DNA from: Bacteroidota bacterium
GTDB taxonomy: Bacteria > Bacteroidota > Ignavibacteria > Tepidaquicellales > Tepidaquicellaceae
Assembly: GCA_018266835.1 (NCBI GenBank)
Contig: JAFDZP010000005.1
Span: forward strand, 372,001 to 436,000
Length of the DNA: 64,000 bases
Direction of reading: 5' to 3'
Below are positions 1-9,677 of this stretch, one piece after another. The notes under the pieces are model-generated. The model searched no databases and was not told where the DNA came from. It was given only the letters and a program-made list of their open reading frames with translations. How positions within the stretch are numbered: the stretch's first letter is position 1; the number at the start of each line of letters is the position of its first letter. A program made the position numbers and the translations under genes.

Positions 1-75
1 AGCGAAGGAATTTTTTACTGTAGCCAGTGCTACTATTGCTGCTATTATTGGTATGATAAATATTATTTTTCTCAT
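1..75 (-). CDS. Start of an exported protein (partial)
   Basis: Only the first 25 codons are inside the window. They read as a classical signal peptide: MRK, a long Ile/Val/Ala stretch, then a region ending NSFA. The ATG at 75-73 overlaps the TGA stop of the large upstream gene (ATGA), and an AGGAG ribosome binding site lies 7 bases before it inside that gene's last codons, so the two are translationally coupled. The mature protein is outside the window. By analogy with its neighbour it may also be a T9SS client, but that is inference. Confidence 0.7.
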   Translation of the reverse strand, partial: MRKIIFIIPIIAAIVALATVKNSFA

Positions 76-3000
76 CTTAAAACTCCTATTTTAGAATATT
101 TAGTGTATTCGACGCCGCTGATAGTAGCTTTTACTATGTAGTAGTATGCGCCGTTGGCAACATCTTTGCTCTTATCATTTTTTAAGTTCCATGTAGTCTC
201 ATAATAATTTCCGTTGCGTATGAAGTCAGATTTACTGAAAGTCTTTACAAGCTCGCCGCCAAGATCGAAGACAGTAATTTTTATGTCATCAATAACTGCA
301 GGAAGTTCAGCTCTGAATAAAGTTGTTTCAGTTCTTACAGGATTTGGATAGTTAAACACTGCACCTAAATCCGTAACTGTTGTAACTGTCCCTTCAACTC
401 CGTCGAATCTAGAGTTGCCTAAATCTTTTCCGAGTGACTGCCATTGGATTTCTGTTCCGCTGCCTGTACCCGGGAGTTCAAATGATTTAATTGTTTTATC
501 GAATGAAGGCACTACCATATCCATTACTCCGTTGCCGTCTATATCCCCTATCGCAGATGAAGAAACTATCCACGATTTATATTGTGAGAATAACATCGTT
601 GAGTTTGCATCCATGTTGCCTGTTTTATCGAGTACGTAAACTGCTCCGTTCATTGCTCCGTATGTGACTTCCTGATATCCGTCATTATTTACATCGGCAA
701 CTACCGGTGATGAATTAATTTCAGAGACTGATTTGAATTCCCAGTTCAATGAAAGTGCTTCGTTAGCGTTTACATTAAATATTCTTCCGTCTGTGCTTGC
801 AATAATTATTTCTCTTGTTCCGTCTGCATTTAAGTCAGCAATTACCGGTGAAGAAATGAATCCGTCTGCAAGTTTTGACTGAGCGTAAACAGTTCCGTTC
901 GTATTCAAGATGTAAAGCGAACCGCTTGCGCTTGCTGCTACAATTTTATAAGATGTTGTGTTTAATTTTGAAATTATCGGTGAAGAGTAAATCATTCCGT
1001 CAAGCTTTACAGGGAAACCTGCTAACTGTGTTCCGTTTGTTTTTACTACGTTCACTGTGCTGTCTGATGTTCCGATTACAATTTCTTTTTTACCGTCGCC
1101 GTCAATATCACCGACTGCAGGTGAAGGAACAATTAAAAGATTTCCGAATGCATCAACTGTATTCTGTAATTTTACAGGGAAGCCTGATTTTATAAATCCG
1201 TCCATTCCGTAAACATAAAGCTTTCCGTTACCTGCAAACACAACTATTTCTTTATTACCGTCACCGTATAAATCAGTTATTATAGGTGATGATTTTATCG
1301 GAGTGTTTAAGAGTACCGGGAATCCGCTTAATGCTGTTCCGTTTTGATTTACTGCGTAAAGCTTTCCGTTATCTGTTCCGAATACTATTACTTTCGTTCC
1401 GTCTGATTTTTTATCTACTGCTGCTGTTGAACGGATAATTCCGCCTGTGTTTATCGGGAAGCCGCTAATTTGTGTTCCGTCTGATTTGAATGCATAGAAG
1501 TTATTATCTAATCCTCCGATAAGAACTTCAGCTTTGTTATCACCATCAAGATCAACTAATTTCGGTGATGCAAAGAATTTAGATACTGTATCCTGCAATG
1601 TAATTCTTGCAAGTCCCTGATTCATCGGTTCAATTCTGTTTTGTGAAGTCACTGCAAATAAAGGATTATCAGTAACAACATTTCTTCCTCTCCATACTTT
1701 GCTTGTATCAGGTGTTGTGTACCAGTTTGCATTTGTTGATTTACCTGATAAGATGTAATTATCAAAGTTTGGATATGCAAACCATATTGCTGTGTTCGGT
1801 CCTTCAAGCGGCCATTTGTAATCGAACGGAAGCTTGTATGATAAATCTAAATAGTATCCGTAAAGCGGCAATCCTGAGATTGCGCTGTTATCAACGTTCT
1901 GTGTATTGCCTGCGTTTCCGACAAGTGATGCAATGTGAATTTCGTTTCCGATTTCTGTTAAGATAAACGGATCTGAAATAGATGCATTGAATGCGCTGAG
2001 TGAGTTTGATGTATTGTTTACTGTGATACTCAATGTTGCAGTATAGCCTTTTACATTACCCGGCTGGTTTTCACTTGTGTTTGTATTGAAGAAGCCTGAT
2101 TTCGGTGGTAATGCCTGCTTTGTTGAAGGGAACACTGTTACTGTTCCTGAATTATTAAATGCTCTGTTTGTAAAACCAAGTCCGCTCTGAACAACTCCAT
2201 TAGAATCTTTAACTGTTAATGTTGCAGTCCATGAACCTGTTATATTAAGTTTGTGCTTGAATGCATGGTCGAATGATGAACCTCTTGCAAGCGCTTCGTA
2301 ATTAAGTGTAATTGTTTTAATTTTTAAGTTTGCATCTGCAAGCACGTTTGCATTTACTGATGTTACAAAGTCGTTTACATCCCAGTCATTCCAGCTTGAG
2401 TTTTTCAAGTCTTCGTATGCAAGAATATATTTCTCTAATATTCCGTTAGGGTTTGCATTTACTACGTTTGTTACTGCTGTGTTCTGTGTTATGATTGTAT
2501 CGTTACCGACTTTACCGTGGCATGTTGTTGTAACCGGTATGTTTGTATTATTAGGAATGTAGCTGCCATCATGATACAACGAATCTGTTCTTAATTTTAC
2601 TTTTACTTTTATAGAGTCACCGTGGTTGAACTGATAATCTTTCCATCTAATAATATCATCATTTCCTGAATGAACTCTTTCACCTTCACCTAAATCACCA
2701 TGATTGGAAGAAAGATTCGATGACTCATAATGAAGTCCGTCAGGAATCTTTACTTCTGTTTTTGTATTTGTCATTGTAGAACCTGAACGATTTGTACATG
2801 ATGTTGTAATAGAAACTGTATCGCGTGAGTGTAATGTAGTCTGCGGAATGTTTGTATTAACTGTCATAGCTGCTGCAAGTACGCTTGTAGCATAGCACAT
2901 CCAGTTATCATTCCAGTTTGCAAACGCTGCTACAACAGGCTGCGTAGCCGTAATTTTTAAGTAAGGTTTTCTTCCGCCTGATTTCATTGCATCAAACTTT

Positions 3001-4307
3001 GCCTGGCCGACTTTAAAATCAATGTATCTTCCTGCTGCAATGTTTATCGTTGTATCTATAAATGTTCCTGTTGCTGCATCCTGAACTCTTACTGTTGTTC
3101 CCGGATAATAAGCAGATAGAAATACGTGCGAGAATAAACCGCCATCACTTATTTGTGAGAACTTTTTATTTGAGAATGGATCAACGCAATTGCTTTCAAG
3201 TCCGGGAGGTCCTAAATAAATTACGAAATTTTTTCCTGCGCCGTCTCCGTTCTCTGATGAAGTGTAGGAATACATATCTGCCGTTCCTGAACCTGTTCCT
3301 GTTTCAAGCCAGTTAGCTTCAAACAAAGAAACTTTACCGTGATTTGTATATGCTCTGAATAAATTATATTTTTTTCCTGCAGGCGCAACCCAGTCTGCAT
3401 TCTTTAATGTGTTTAAATTATAAACTCCGAGTGATGTCCATGTTGAACCGTTTAAGTAATCAAGATTAAGCGTTACGTTATCATTAAAACTAACCATTCT
3501 TAGTTCCTGCTCGCCTGTGTTATCCGCAGGGATTGCAAAATAAAATAAGCTGTCAACGGATGAACCTTTAATACCAGGAACAAATCCGCCGCCGTCTCTT
3601 GCATTGCCCCATAAAGAACCATACTGCATCGTAACGGGCTTTGATGACATTATTAAATAAGTTCTACCCGGAACAAGTATATCTCTTCCCGAAGTCTTAA
3701 TATTAATTAAATCTTCTTTTGTATTTAAATTTGTTGAAACTACCTGTACGGGACTTGCTGTGTTCACTGTTGTAACACCTGTTGTAGTTTTTGCCACTGT
3801 AGTTATATCATATACCTGTACTAATGTTGAATCTTCGTATGCAAAAACATTTATATCTCTGTTTGTATAACCTGTAGGAGGAGAGTAAACATAAAATAAT
3901 CTGCCGCGCATTGTTCCGCTATCTGATGGAACAAAGTCATGCTGCCAGTCAGAATTTGTTGACATGGATACAAGAGCAGGTTTATTTGTATTTACAAAAA
4001 AATAATCGCCGTCAGCTTTTCCGCCTGCGTCGTCATTAATCGCTCCGTCTTTAATATATCCGACATATGACTGTCCTTTATTTAAAATGCCTGACCAGGA
4101 GTCATCTATATCTCCGTCTGTGCCGTCATCAATTAATTCTACAACTGTTGAATCTGTTATTGCCGTAATGATAATACATACGTTACGTCCGTTGTTATCA
4201 TTGTTGGAAGGAACGTATAACTGGAATTTCGTTCCCGCCGCTCCTGCATAAGCGATGGAAGGAATTACAATAGCTAACGCCCAAGCTAGTAAAAGTAGTT
4301 TTCTCAT
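72..4307 (-). CDS. T9SS-sorted surface protein with IgGFc-like, LruC-like and FG-GAP repeats
   Basis: This is a 1411-residue exported protein. Residues 1-21 form a signal peptide ending AYA. Residues about 25-480 resemble the IgGFc-binding-protein N-terminal module found in Bacteroidota surface proteins. About 490-620 look like a DUF11-type beta domain. About 640-880 carry LruC-like features (AYEDL, a DWDVNDF acidic motif). From about 950 to 1310 there are at least six FG-GAP/VCBS-type units with calcium-loop motifs such as DLDGDNKAEV and DIDGDGKKEI. The last 75 residues contain YPNP and end in a type A C-terminal sorting domain. It is probably anchored or released at the cell surface by the type IX system. 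Ligand and exact role are unknown. Confidence 0.85.
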   Translation of the reverse strand: MRKLLLLAWALAIVIPSIAYAGAAGTKFQLYVPSNNDNNGRNVCIIITAITDSTVVELIDDGTDGDIDDSWSGILNKGQSYVGYIKDGAINDDAGGKADGDYFFVNTNKPALVSMSTNSDWQHDFVPSDSGTMRGRLFYVYSPPTGYTNRDINVFAYEDSTLVQVYDITTVAKTTTGVTTVNTASPVQVVSTNLNTKEDLINIKTSGRDILVPGRTYLIMSSKPVTMQYGSLWGNARDGGGFVPGIKGSSVDSLFYFAIPADNTGEQELRMVSFNDNVTLNLDYLNGSTWTSLGVYNLNTLKNADWVAPAGKKYNLFRAYTNHGKVSLFEANWLETGTGSGTADMYSYTSSENGDGAGKNFVIYLGPPGLESNCVDPFSNKKFSQISDGGLFSHVFLSAYYPGTTVRVQDAATGTFIDTTINIAAGRYIDFKVGQAKFDAMKSGGRKPYLKITATQPVVAAFANWNDNWMCYATSVLAAAMTVNTNIPQTTLHSRDTVSITTSCTNRSGSTMTNTKTEVKIPDGLHYESSNLSSNHGDLGEGERVHSGNDDIIRWKDYQFNHGDSIKVKVKLRTDSLYHDGSYIPNNTNIPVTTTCHGKVGNDTIITQNTAVTNVVNANPNGILEKYILAYEDLKNSSWNDWDVNDFVTSVNANVLADANLKIKTITLNYEALARGSSFDHAFKHKLNITGSWTATLTVKDSNGVVQSGLGFTNRAFNNSGTVTVFPSTKQALPPKSGFFNTNTSENQPGNVKGYTATLSITVNNTSNSLSAFNASISDPFILTEIGNEIHIASLVGNAGNTQNVDNSAISGLPLYGYYLDLSYKLPFDYKWPLEGPNTAIWFAYPNFDNYILSGKSTNANWYTTPDTSKVWRGRNVVTDNPLFAVTSQNRIEPMNQGLARITLQDTVSKFFASPKLVDLDGDNKAEVLIGGLDNNFYAFKSDGTQISGFPINTGGIIRSTAAVDKKSDGTKVIVFGTDNGKLYAVNQNGTALSGFPVLLNTPIKSSPIITDLYGDGNKEIVVFAGNGKLYVYGMDGFIKSGFPVKLQNTVDAFGNLLIVPSPAVGDIDGDGKKEIVIGTSDSTVNVVKTNGTQLAGFPVKLDGMIYSSPIISKLNTTSYKIVAASASGSLYILNTNGTVYAQSKLADGFISSPVIADLNADGTREIIIASTDGRIFNVNANEALSLNWEFKSVSEINSSPVVADVNNDGYQEVTYGAMNGAVYVLDKTGNMDANSTMLFSQYKSWIVSSSAIGDIDGNGVMDMVVPSFDKTIKSFELPGTGSGTEIQWQSLGKDLGNSRFDGVEGTVTTVTDLGAVFNYPNPVRTETTLFRAELPAVIDDIKITVFDLGGELVKTFSKSDFIRNGNYYETTWNLKNDKSKDVANGAYYYIVKATISGVEYTKYSKIGVLR

Positions 4308-4557
4308 TTAAGTGGTTAAATTTACGTTTGAATTTATTCGTATATAATCGCCCTTTACTCAATTCCTGTGCCATTAATTTTTCTATATACAATTTGAATA
4401 AATACATATTATAACAAATTATCTCAATATTGTTGAAAAATGTGAATATAGTAATGAAACATGCGATTTTAATCAGAAAGGAGTATTAATACTTCGTAAC
4501 GAAAGGATAAAAAAGGTGAGGAAAAAAATAGATAATTATAATTTATACAAAAATAAA

Positions 4558-4583
4558 AATGCCCCGCATTTCTGCGAGGCATT
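4558..4583 (-). terminator. Rho-independent terminator
   Basis: An 11-bp near-perfect stem (AATGCCCCGCA with TGCGAGGCATT, one mismatch) is followed on the minus strand by a T-rich run. It lies just downstream of the 37-residue membrane protein gene. Near-identical hairpins occur at 4838 and 5538. Confidence 0.75.
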
Positions 4584-4607
4584 ATAAAATTCTAACTCAG
4601 GTAATTT

Positions 4608-4721
4608 TTATTTACCGAGCTTCTTTTTTTTACGTAGACTGTTTTGTATAATTGAAAATACAATAAAACCTGTTGCGAAAAGAATAAACGCATACCAAAA
4701 CCAATTTGCTTCTGAAAACAT
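4608..4721 (-). CDS. Small single-span membrane protein (37 aa)
   Basis: A short reading frame starts MFSEANWFWYAFILFA. It has one transmembrane helix at about residues 8-26, followed by a basic tail (RKKKKLGK), so the N terminus is predicted outside. It has its own terminator at 4558-4583. A second frame of the same design follows at 4892-5017, which argues that both are real although too short for most gene finders. The Shine-Dalgarno is weak, as is usual in this group. Function unknown. Confidence 0.6.
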   Translation of the reverse strand: MFSEANWFWYAFILFATGFIVFSIIQNSLRKKKKLGK

Positions 4722-4837
4722 ATTATTCTTATTTTAGTTTTCCCCGTATAAGTACTTACTAAGCTAAAGGTTTACTTTGTTAATATCAACACTCATATAG
4801 CAACTGATTATCACAGAGGTAGATATTTAAACAAAAA

Positions 4838-4859
4838 TGCCCCGCTTGTGGACGAGGCA
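4838..4859 (-). terminator. Rho-independent terminator
   Basis: The stem TGCCCCG/CGAGGCA with a GC core is followed on the minus strand by TTTTTGT. It lies 30 bases downstream of the 41-residue membrane protein gene and belongs to the same hairpin family as 4558 and 5538. Confidence 0.65.
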
Positions 4860-4891
4860 AAGTGTTAAAAAAGTAATTCTGGGATTGTTCT

Positions 4892-5017
4892 CTAGTTATT
4901 CTTAAAATGAGCGGAAGTCACTTTCTTTCTTTCCTTCTTCATTTTTGATTGAATAAAACTATAAATTACTACTCCAATTAATAATATTACGAACCAAAAG
5001 GCTATACTTGTGAACAT
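4892..5017 (-). CDS. Small single-span membrane protein (41 aa)
   Basis: The frame starts MFTSIAFWFVILLIG, giving one transmembrane helix at residues 4-22, followed by a strongly basic segment (KMKKERKK) predicted to be cytoplasmic. Organisation matches the 37-residue neighbour: short N terminus, helix, Lys/Arg tail, own terminator. The two are probably paralogous or functionally similar. Function unknown; small membrane-complex subunits and stress peptides have this layout. Confidence 0.6.
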   Translation of the reverse strand: MFTSIAFWFVILLIGVVIYSFIQSKMKKERKKVTSAHFKNN

Positions 5018-5150
5018 AGGTTTATTTACTTATTTCCGTTTAATATAAAAGGAAGGACATCTCGTATCAACCTCAACATACAATTGTATCAGTTCGTTCA
5101 AATAGTGCAAATAAAAATGCCCATAATAAGAGACATCTTTACAATACTTT

Positions 5151-5522
5151 TTGATACCGCCCCCTCAGTCCCCCTCCTTATAAAGGAGGGGGAAGCCTGT
5201 GTGTTAAATTCATTTGTATAGAAATTCAGATTTTGCTATGTGAGCCCCCTCCTCCCGCCTTTGGCGGGACTTGATAACTTATAGTTTTCAAGGAGTGCTT
5301 GTCCCAGGTTGTGGGTGGTTAAATAGAAATGAACTTTTTGATACTGCCCCCTCAGTCCCCCTCCTTACAAAGGCGGGGGAAGCCTGTGTGTTAAATTCAT
5401 TTGTATAGAAATTCAGATTTTGCTATGTGAGCCCCCTCCTTTTCAAGGAGGGGGTTGGGGGTGGTTGACCATTTTTATTCGTTAAACCCCCTCCCTACCC
5501 TCTCCTTCGCGGGAGAGGGAAA
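5151..5522. repeat. Palindromic-repeat cluster with a ~100-bp direct duplication
   Basis: The gap between 5018 and 5600 has no credible gene. It holds several copies of the GGAGGGG palindrome family at about 5159-5195, 5243-5320, 5345-5381, 5431-5466 and 5484-5521. The stretch 5153-5253 is repeated almost exactly at 5339-5440, including the non-palindromic spacer beginning AGCCTGTGTGTTAAATTCAT, so a whole unit has been duplicated. Confidence 0.8.
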
Positions 5523-5537
5523 ACAATTGGAAACAAA

Positions 5538-5567
5538 AATGCCCCGCATCATTGCGAGGCATTTTTT
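5538..5567. terminator. Bidirectional terminator hairpin
   Basis: The 11-bp stem AATGCCCCGCA/TGCGAGGCATT has A-runs on the left and T-runs on the right, so it can act on both strands. It sits just downstream of the BNR-repeat T9SS protein gene on the minus strand. Confidence 0.75.
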
Positions 5568-5600
5568 ACTTCATACTTTATACTTGCTACTTTATACTAT

Positions 5601-7820
5601 CTACTTCACCAGCACCATCTTCTTCGTTTCAATAAAATTATCTGTCTGCATCTTGCAATAATAAACTCCGCTTGGAAAGTTTTCTGCGTTCCAGTCAACC
5701 GTATATGTGCCGGGATTCATACCTTCATTTGCAAGTACATATACTTCCCTGCCGGCTCCGTCAAACACACTTATTCTTACAGCTGTTCGTGAAGCAATAT
5801 CAAATTTTATTTTTGTTGTCGGGTTAAAAGGATTCGGGAAATTCTGTGACATAGCAAAATGCTCAGGCACCGTTGTTGAAATATTCTGAATTCCTATAGG
5901 AACAGTCACCGTAGCTCTCAGCTTATAAAATCCTAACGGCTGCTGCAGGAACAAAGTTTTTCTGTTATAAAAATACACGGCAAAGTTACCTACTCCCGCC
6001 AGCTCGGGCAGAAGTGTAAAATGCACACCTCTGTCATATGAAACATTTCCCCAGTTGCCTATTCCCCCGCCCCAGTTTGCATAACACAAAACATTTGGGT
6101 CGTCCTTTGCAATATCCATTCCCCATACATATTCATCAAGATTTATATGTCCCCATGTTGCGCCAAGATTTGTTGAACGCATTACTCCGCCGTCTTCCCC
6201 TTCATATCTTCCAGCATACAAAGTTGTGCTCAAAGATGAAGTCGCTATTACAGGAAGCTCGGGATGATCGCCTCCGTTTGAATCCACTACATTCCATGTT
6301 TGTCCGTAATCACTTGATCTTACAATTGTAGCATACTCAGGCGGGTTCCAGTTTCTGCCTCCGACTAAAATTATATTAGGATTGCTTTCAAGAACTCTTA
6401 CATAACAGACATTTGAAAATTTGTAATTGCCAACCGGAGTCCATGATATTCCGAAGTTTGTTGTGCGGAAAATATTTGTATCCTGCAAACCGTAATAAAC
6501 CGTATCGGGATGATTATAATCCTGACCGAACGGAGTTCCGTCGGAGGATCTATTGCCCGAGATGCTTACATTCCATGTATTGCCATAGTCTGTCGAACGG
6601 TAAACCCAGGCTTCAACATCACTGCTGCTATCTATAGCAACCATAAAGATATTTGTATCTTTAGATGATACGCAGAAAGAATTTGAAATTGTTCCTCTCG
6701 GAATAGGATTTCCTATTGCAGTCCATGTTTCTCCTGCATCAAGTGAGCGGTATATTCTATTGGAGTTTGTTACAAAAATTTCTTTTTTATTCCATGTGCT
6801 TTGATAAAAAACATTTCCTGATGAGGTATAAAAAGTAAGTGGAATTTTTAATTGCCACGATAAGCTTTGCGATGTGCCGGAAGGCATTAACCAGTTAATG
6901 CCCCCGTTAACAGTACGCAAAATCATGTTTGAGTTTTTGCTGATTGCCCATCCCTGAAGATTATTATAAAAATAAATTATGGATAGATCAACCCATGCAG
7001 GATTATTAAGATAAGTGAATGTCGCTCCTCCGTCAGTAGATTTTCGGATGAAGCCGCCTGTTCCCGTTGAGAAAAATTCATTGTTAGCTGTAACAGCTAT
7101 ACCTGTTATATCCGGCTTAGTTGTTACTTTATAGTCTATCACACTCCAGCTTGAACCGAAGTTTATTGATTTTATCACATAACCGTCATTGCAGGAAGCA
7201 TAAATTGTATCACCAACAAAATCGGCAGCCAGAATATTTTTGTTAATCGGAATAGCAGATGCTATCCAGCTCGTTCCGCCGTTCGTTGTTGTAAGCAAAG
7301 TTTTGTTATTGCCGCAAACAATTCCTTTATTTGAATTAAGAAATTTTAGAGAGTTAAAATCATTTGTAACGGGAGTTGTCTGCGCCGTCCAGTTCACTCC
7401 ACCATTTGTCGTTTTATAAATTTTACCTGCAGTGCATGCAGCCCAGCCTGTTGATGCATCGATGAAAAAAAGTGATTTAATGTTTTCGGCAGCGACTGTT
7501 GATGATGTAAAAGCAATTCCGAGATTTGTGCTTTTCAGCAGTGTGCCGTTATTGCCTCCGACCCAAACGTTTAAACCGTTTGCTGCTACGGAATTGTAAT
7601 TCGTTGCGCCAACGGAACGGTTTGTAAACGATAATCCTCCATCTCCTGAGCGGAAGACAGCTCCGTTATCTCCGACAACAAAAAGCATTGAACCGCTGTA
7701 GCTAAGTCCGTTGAAGCCGTCTGCTTTAACAATTGAGGTGGAAAAAACTGTTATGATAAAAAAACTAAGGGTAAAAAAAATAACTGTGAGGGATGAAATA
7801 GTTTGTTTAACTGTTTTCAT
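5601..7820 (-). CDS. T9SS-sorted BNR/Ycf48-type beta-propeller protein
   Basis: This is a 739-residue exported protein. An N-terminal hydrophobic segment (residues 12-33) serves as signal peptide. The body consists of repeated BNR/sialidase-type blades, with many copies of the pattern S-x-D-x-G-x-x-W (for example RTVNGGINW, RSTDYGNTWNV), as in Ycf48-like propellers. Residues about 650-739 contain the NFPNPFNPTTKI linker and a type A T9SS sorting domain ending KKMVLVK. It is likely a secreted or surface-attached propeller; substrate unknown. A sialidase activity should not be assumed because BNR repeats alone do not show it. Confidence 0.85.
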   Translation of the reverse strand: MKTVKQTISSLTVIFFTLSFFIITVFSTSIVKADGFNGLSYSGSMLFVVGDNGAVFRSGDGGLSFTNRSVGATNYNSVAANGLNVWVGGNNGTLLKSTNLGIAFTSSTVAAENIKSLFFIDASTGWAACTAGKIYKTTNGGVNWTAQTTPVTNDFNSLKFLNSNKGIVCGNNKTLLTTTNGGTSWIASAIPINKNILAADFVGDTIYASCNDGYVIKSINFGSSWSVIDYKVTTKPDITGIAVTANNEFFSTGTGGFIRKSTDGGATFTYLNNPAWVDLSIIYFYNNLQGWAISKNSNMILRTVNGGINWLMPSGTSQSLSWQLKIPLTFYTSSGNVFYQSTWNKKEIFVTNSNRIYRSLDAGETWTAIGNPIPRGTISNSFCVSSKDTNIFMVAIDSSSDVEAWVYRSTDYGNTWNVSISGNRSSDGTPFGQDYNHPDTVYYGLQDTNIFRTTNFGISWTPVGNYKFSNVCYVRVLESNPNIILVGGRNWNPPEYATIVRSSDYGQTWNVVDSNGGDHPELPVIATSSLSTTLYAGRYEGEDGGVMRSTNLGATWGHINLDEYVWGMDIAKDDPNVLCYANWGGGIGNWGNVSYDRGVHFTLLPELAGVGNFAVYFYNRKTLFLQQPLGFYKLRATVTVPIGIQNISTTVPEHFAMSQNFPNPFNPTTKIKFDIASRTAVRISVFDGAGREVYVLANEGMNPGTYTVDWNAENFPSGVYYCKMQTDNFIETKKMVLVK

Positions 7821-7980
7821 GGCGGTAATATTTTTAAGAGAATAAAATTTCCCAGCCCGATAGGAATAAGAAGAACGAATTGGTTTTATGCTAATGTAGT
7901 TTTAGAAAGAAGCAAGTTCAATTCAAAAGATATGGGAATTTAAAAATATCAATTTTGAGAAAATAATTGTTAATGTGAGG

Positions 7981-8160
7981 CGAGAAATAATACGAATGAT
8001 ACCGCCCCCTCAGTCCCCCTCCTTGTAAAGGAGGTGTTAGGGGTGGTTTAAAGATTGTAGCCATACTCTTAGCTCGTTAAACCCCCTCTAACTCCCCCTT
8101 GGTAAGGGGGAGAACAGTTACAGTATTAAACAAAAATGCCCCGCTTTATTAATTAATAAT
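7981..8160. repeat. Intergenic palindromic repeats
   Basis: The gap 7821-8288 contains two GGAGGGG-family palindromes (about 8001-8047 and 8079-8114). A half copy of the ATGCCCCGC terminator hairpin lies at 8134, followed by AT-rich heptamer-like sequence. No gene is seen here. Confidence 0.7.
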
Positions 8161-8207
8161 GAATAAAGAATAATTAATAATCATATATTTTTTATAAAAA
8201 CAAAAAA

Positions 8208-8231
8208 GCCCTGAAGAACTATCTCCAAGGC
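8208..8231 (-). terminator. Rho-independent terminator of the response regulator gene
   Basis: On the minus strand GCCTTGGAG and CTTCAGGGC form a 9-bp stem with two G-T pairs, followed by TTTTTT. It lies about 60 bases past the stop of the sigma-54 regulator. Confidence 0.7.
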
Positions 8232-8288
8232 TTTAAAATTATTCATTACTCATTATTAATTATTAATTGAGCGGAGCAAAGCGAAGCG

Positions 8289-9677
8289 TTACGCTCCTGC
8301 CATTACCTCATCCACATCAATTCCCAGCTTGGCGATTTTCTGTCTTAGGCTCACCGGATGGAAATTTATGCTTCTTGCAGTTGCGGCAACGTTGCCTTTA
8401 TTAAGCTTTAAATGCTTTATTATAAACTTTATCTCAAAGTCCTTAATTAGTTTATTTTTATTCTCGTTATAGTCATTTGTAGAAAGAATTTCCTTGTCCT
8501 CCATCTTACCCATTATGCTGCGCGGAAGAAGGTCTGCCGTTATTGTTCCTGAGTCGCAAAGTATCGTGGCGCGCTCTGCTACGTTCTTCAGTTCACGGAT
8601 ATTTCCGGGCCATTGATAGTTAATAAGCAATGACTTCACTTCATTTTCAATTTTCTTTACAACTTTATCATTATTTTTTGCAAACTCAGATACAAATTTA
8701 TTAAAATAGAACAATATATCTTCCGTCCTGTCCTTCAGGTCAGGTAAATGGAATTCAAACACGTTCAATCTATAAAACAAGTCCTCTCTGAACTTGCCTT
8801 CCTCAATCATCTTCTTCAGATTCTGGTTAGTTGCCGCCAGAATTCTTACGTTGGTAGAGATAATTCTTGTATCACCTACGCGGCTGAACTGCCTTTCCTG
8901 TAACACTCTTAGCAGCTTCACCTGAAGCATTGTATCAATCTCTCCAATTTCGTCTAAGAAGATTGTTCCATTATCTGCAATCTCAAAATATCCCTTGTGG
9001 TCCTTGATTGCTCCCGTAAACGAACCTTTCACGTGACCGAACAATTCGCTTTCCAAAAGCTGCTCGGGAATAGCTGCACAGTTCACAACAACAAACTGTG
9101 AATCTGCTCTGTTTGAGTTCTTATAAATATACTTTGCAAGGACTTCCTTACCAGTTCCGTTTGAACCGGTGATTAATATAGTGGAGTCTGACTTAGCGAC
9201 CTTAATCGCTTCCTTCAGGATATTTTTTATTTCGGGACTTTCAGTTAAATATGTAAACTCGGGATTTTCAACTCGCTCCAATTGCTGCTTCAGCAAAATA
9301 TTCTCTTTCATTAAAGCCATGCGCTCTACTCCGCGCTTGACGGATAGAAGGAGCTCCTCTTTATCAACGGGTTTTGTAAGATAATCGAATGCGCCGAGCT
9401 TAATGGATTCAACCGCTGCTCTTATAGATATAAATGCAGTGATTAATATAACAACTGAGTCAGGAGCAAACTTTATAATTTCTTTTGTAAGCTCAATACC
9501 GTTCATGCCGGGCATATTAAAGTCCGTCAGCACGATATCAAACTTAACTCTTTTAATTACATCCAATGCAGATTCACCATCGTTTGCAGTTGAGACTGAA
9601 TGCCCTGCCTGCTCGAGAACGCTTTTTATAATCGTTACTGAGATAATTTCATCATCAACAACAAGAATTTTTGCCAT
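8289..9677 (-). CDS. NtrC-family sigma-54-dependent response regulator
   Basis: The 462-residue protein has the usual three-domain order. The receiver domain (1-120) has the acidic pair DD at 8-9, the phospho-acceptor Asp52 in VLTDFNMPG, and the conserved Lys in LTKPVD. The central AAA+ domain has Walker A GSNGTGKE, the sigma-54 contact loop GSFTGA (a common variant of GAFTGA) and Walker B IFLDEIGE. The C-terminal Fis-type helix-turn-helix includes NKGNVAATARSINFHP. It should activate RNA polymerase-sigma-54 after phosphorylation by a histidine kinase that is not encoded nearby. It stands alone, with a terminator downstream. Confidence 0.95.
   Translation of the reverse strand: MAKILVVDDEIISVTIIKSVLEQAGHSVSTANDGESALDVIKRVKFDIVLTDFNMPGMNGIELTKEIIKFAPDSVVILITAFISIRAAVESIKLGAFDYLTKPVDKEELLLSVKRGVERMALMKENILLKQQLERVENPEFTYLTESPEIKNILKEAIKVAKSDSTILITGSNGTGKEVLAKYIYKNSNRADSQFVVVNCAAIPEQLLESELFGHVKGSFTGAIKDHKGYFEIADNGTIFLDEIGEIDTMLQVKLLRVLQERQFSRVGDTRIISTNVRILAATNQNLKKMIEEGKFREDLFYRLNVFEFHLPDLKDRTEDILFYFNKFVSEFAKNNDKVVKKIENEVKSLLINYQWPGNIRELKNVAERATILCDSGTITADLLPRSIMGKMEDKEILSTNDYNENKNKLIKDFEIKFIIKHLKLNKGNVAATARSINFHPVSLRQKIAKLGIDVDEVMAGA

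Noticed and set aside
4198-4407. Minus-strand 69-codon frame over the start of the first T9SS gene
   Set aside because: It overlaps the signal-peptide region of the large gene in another frame and shows no features.
5601-7820. Sialidase annotation for the BNR-repeat protein
   Set aside because: BNR blades occur in many non-enzymatic propellers and no sialidase catalytic Arg triad or FRIP motif was identified.
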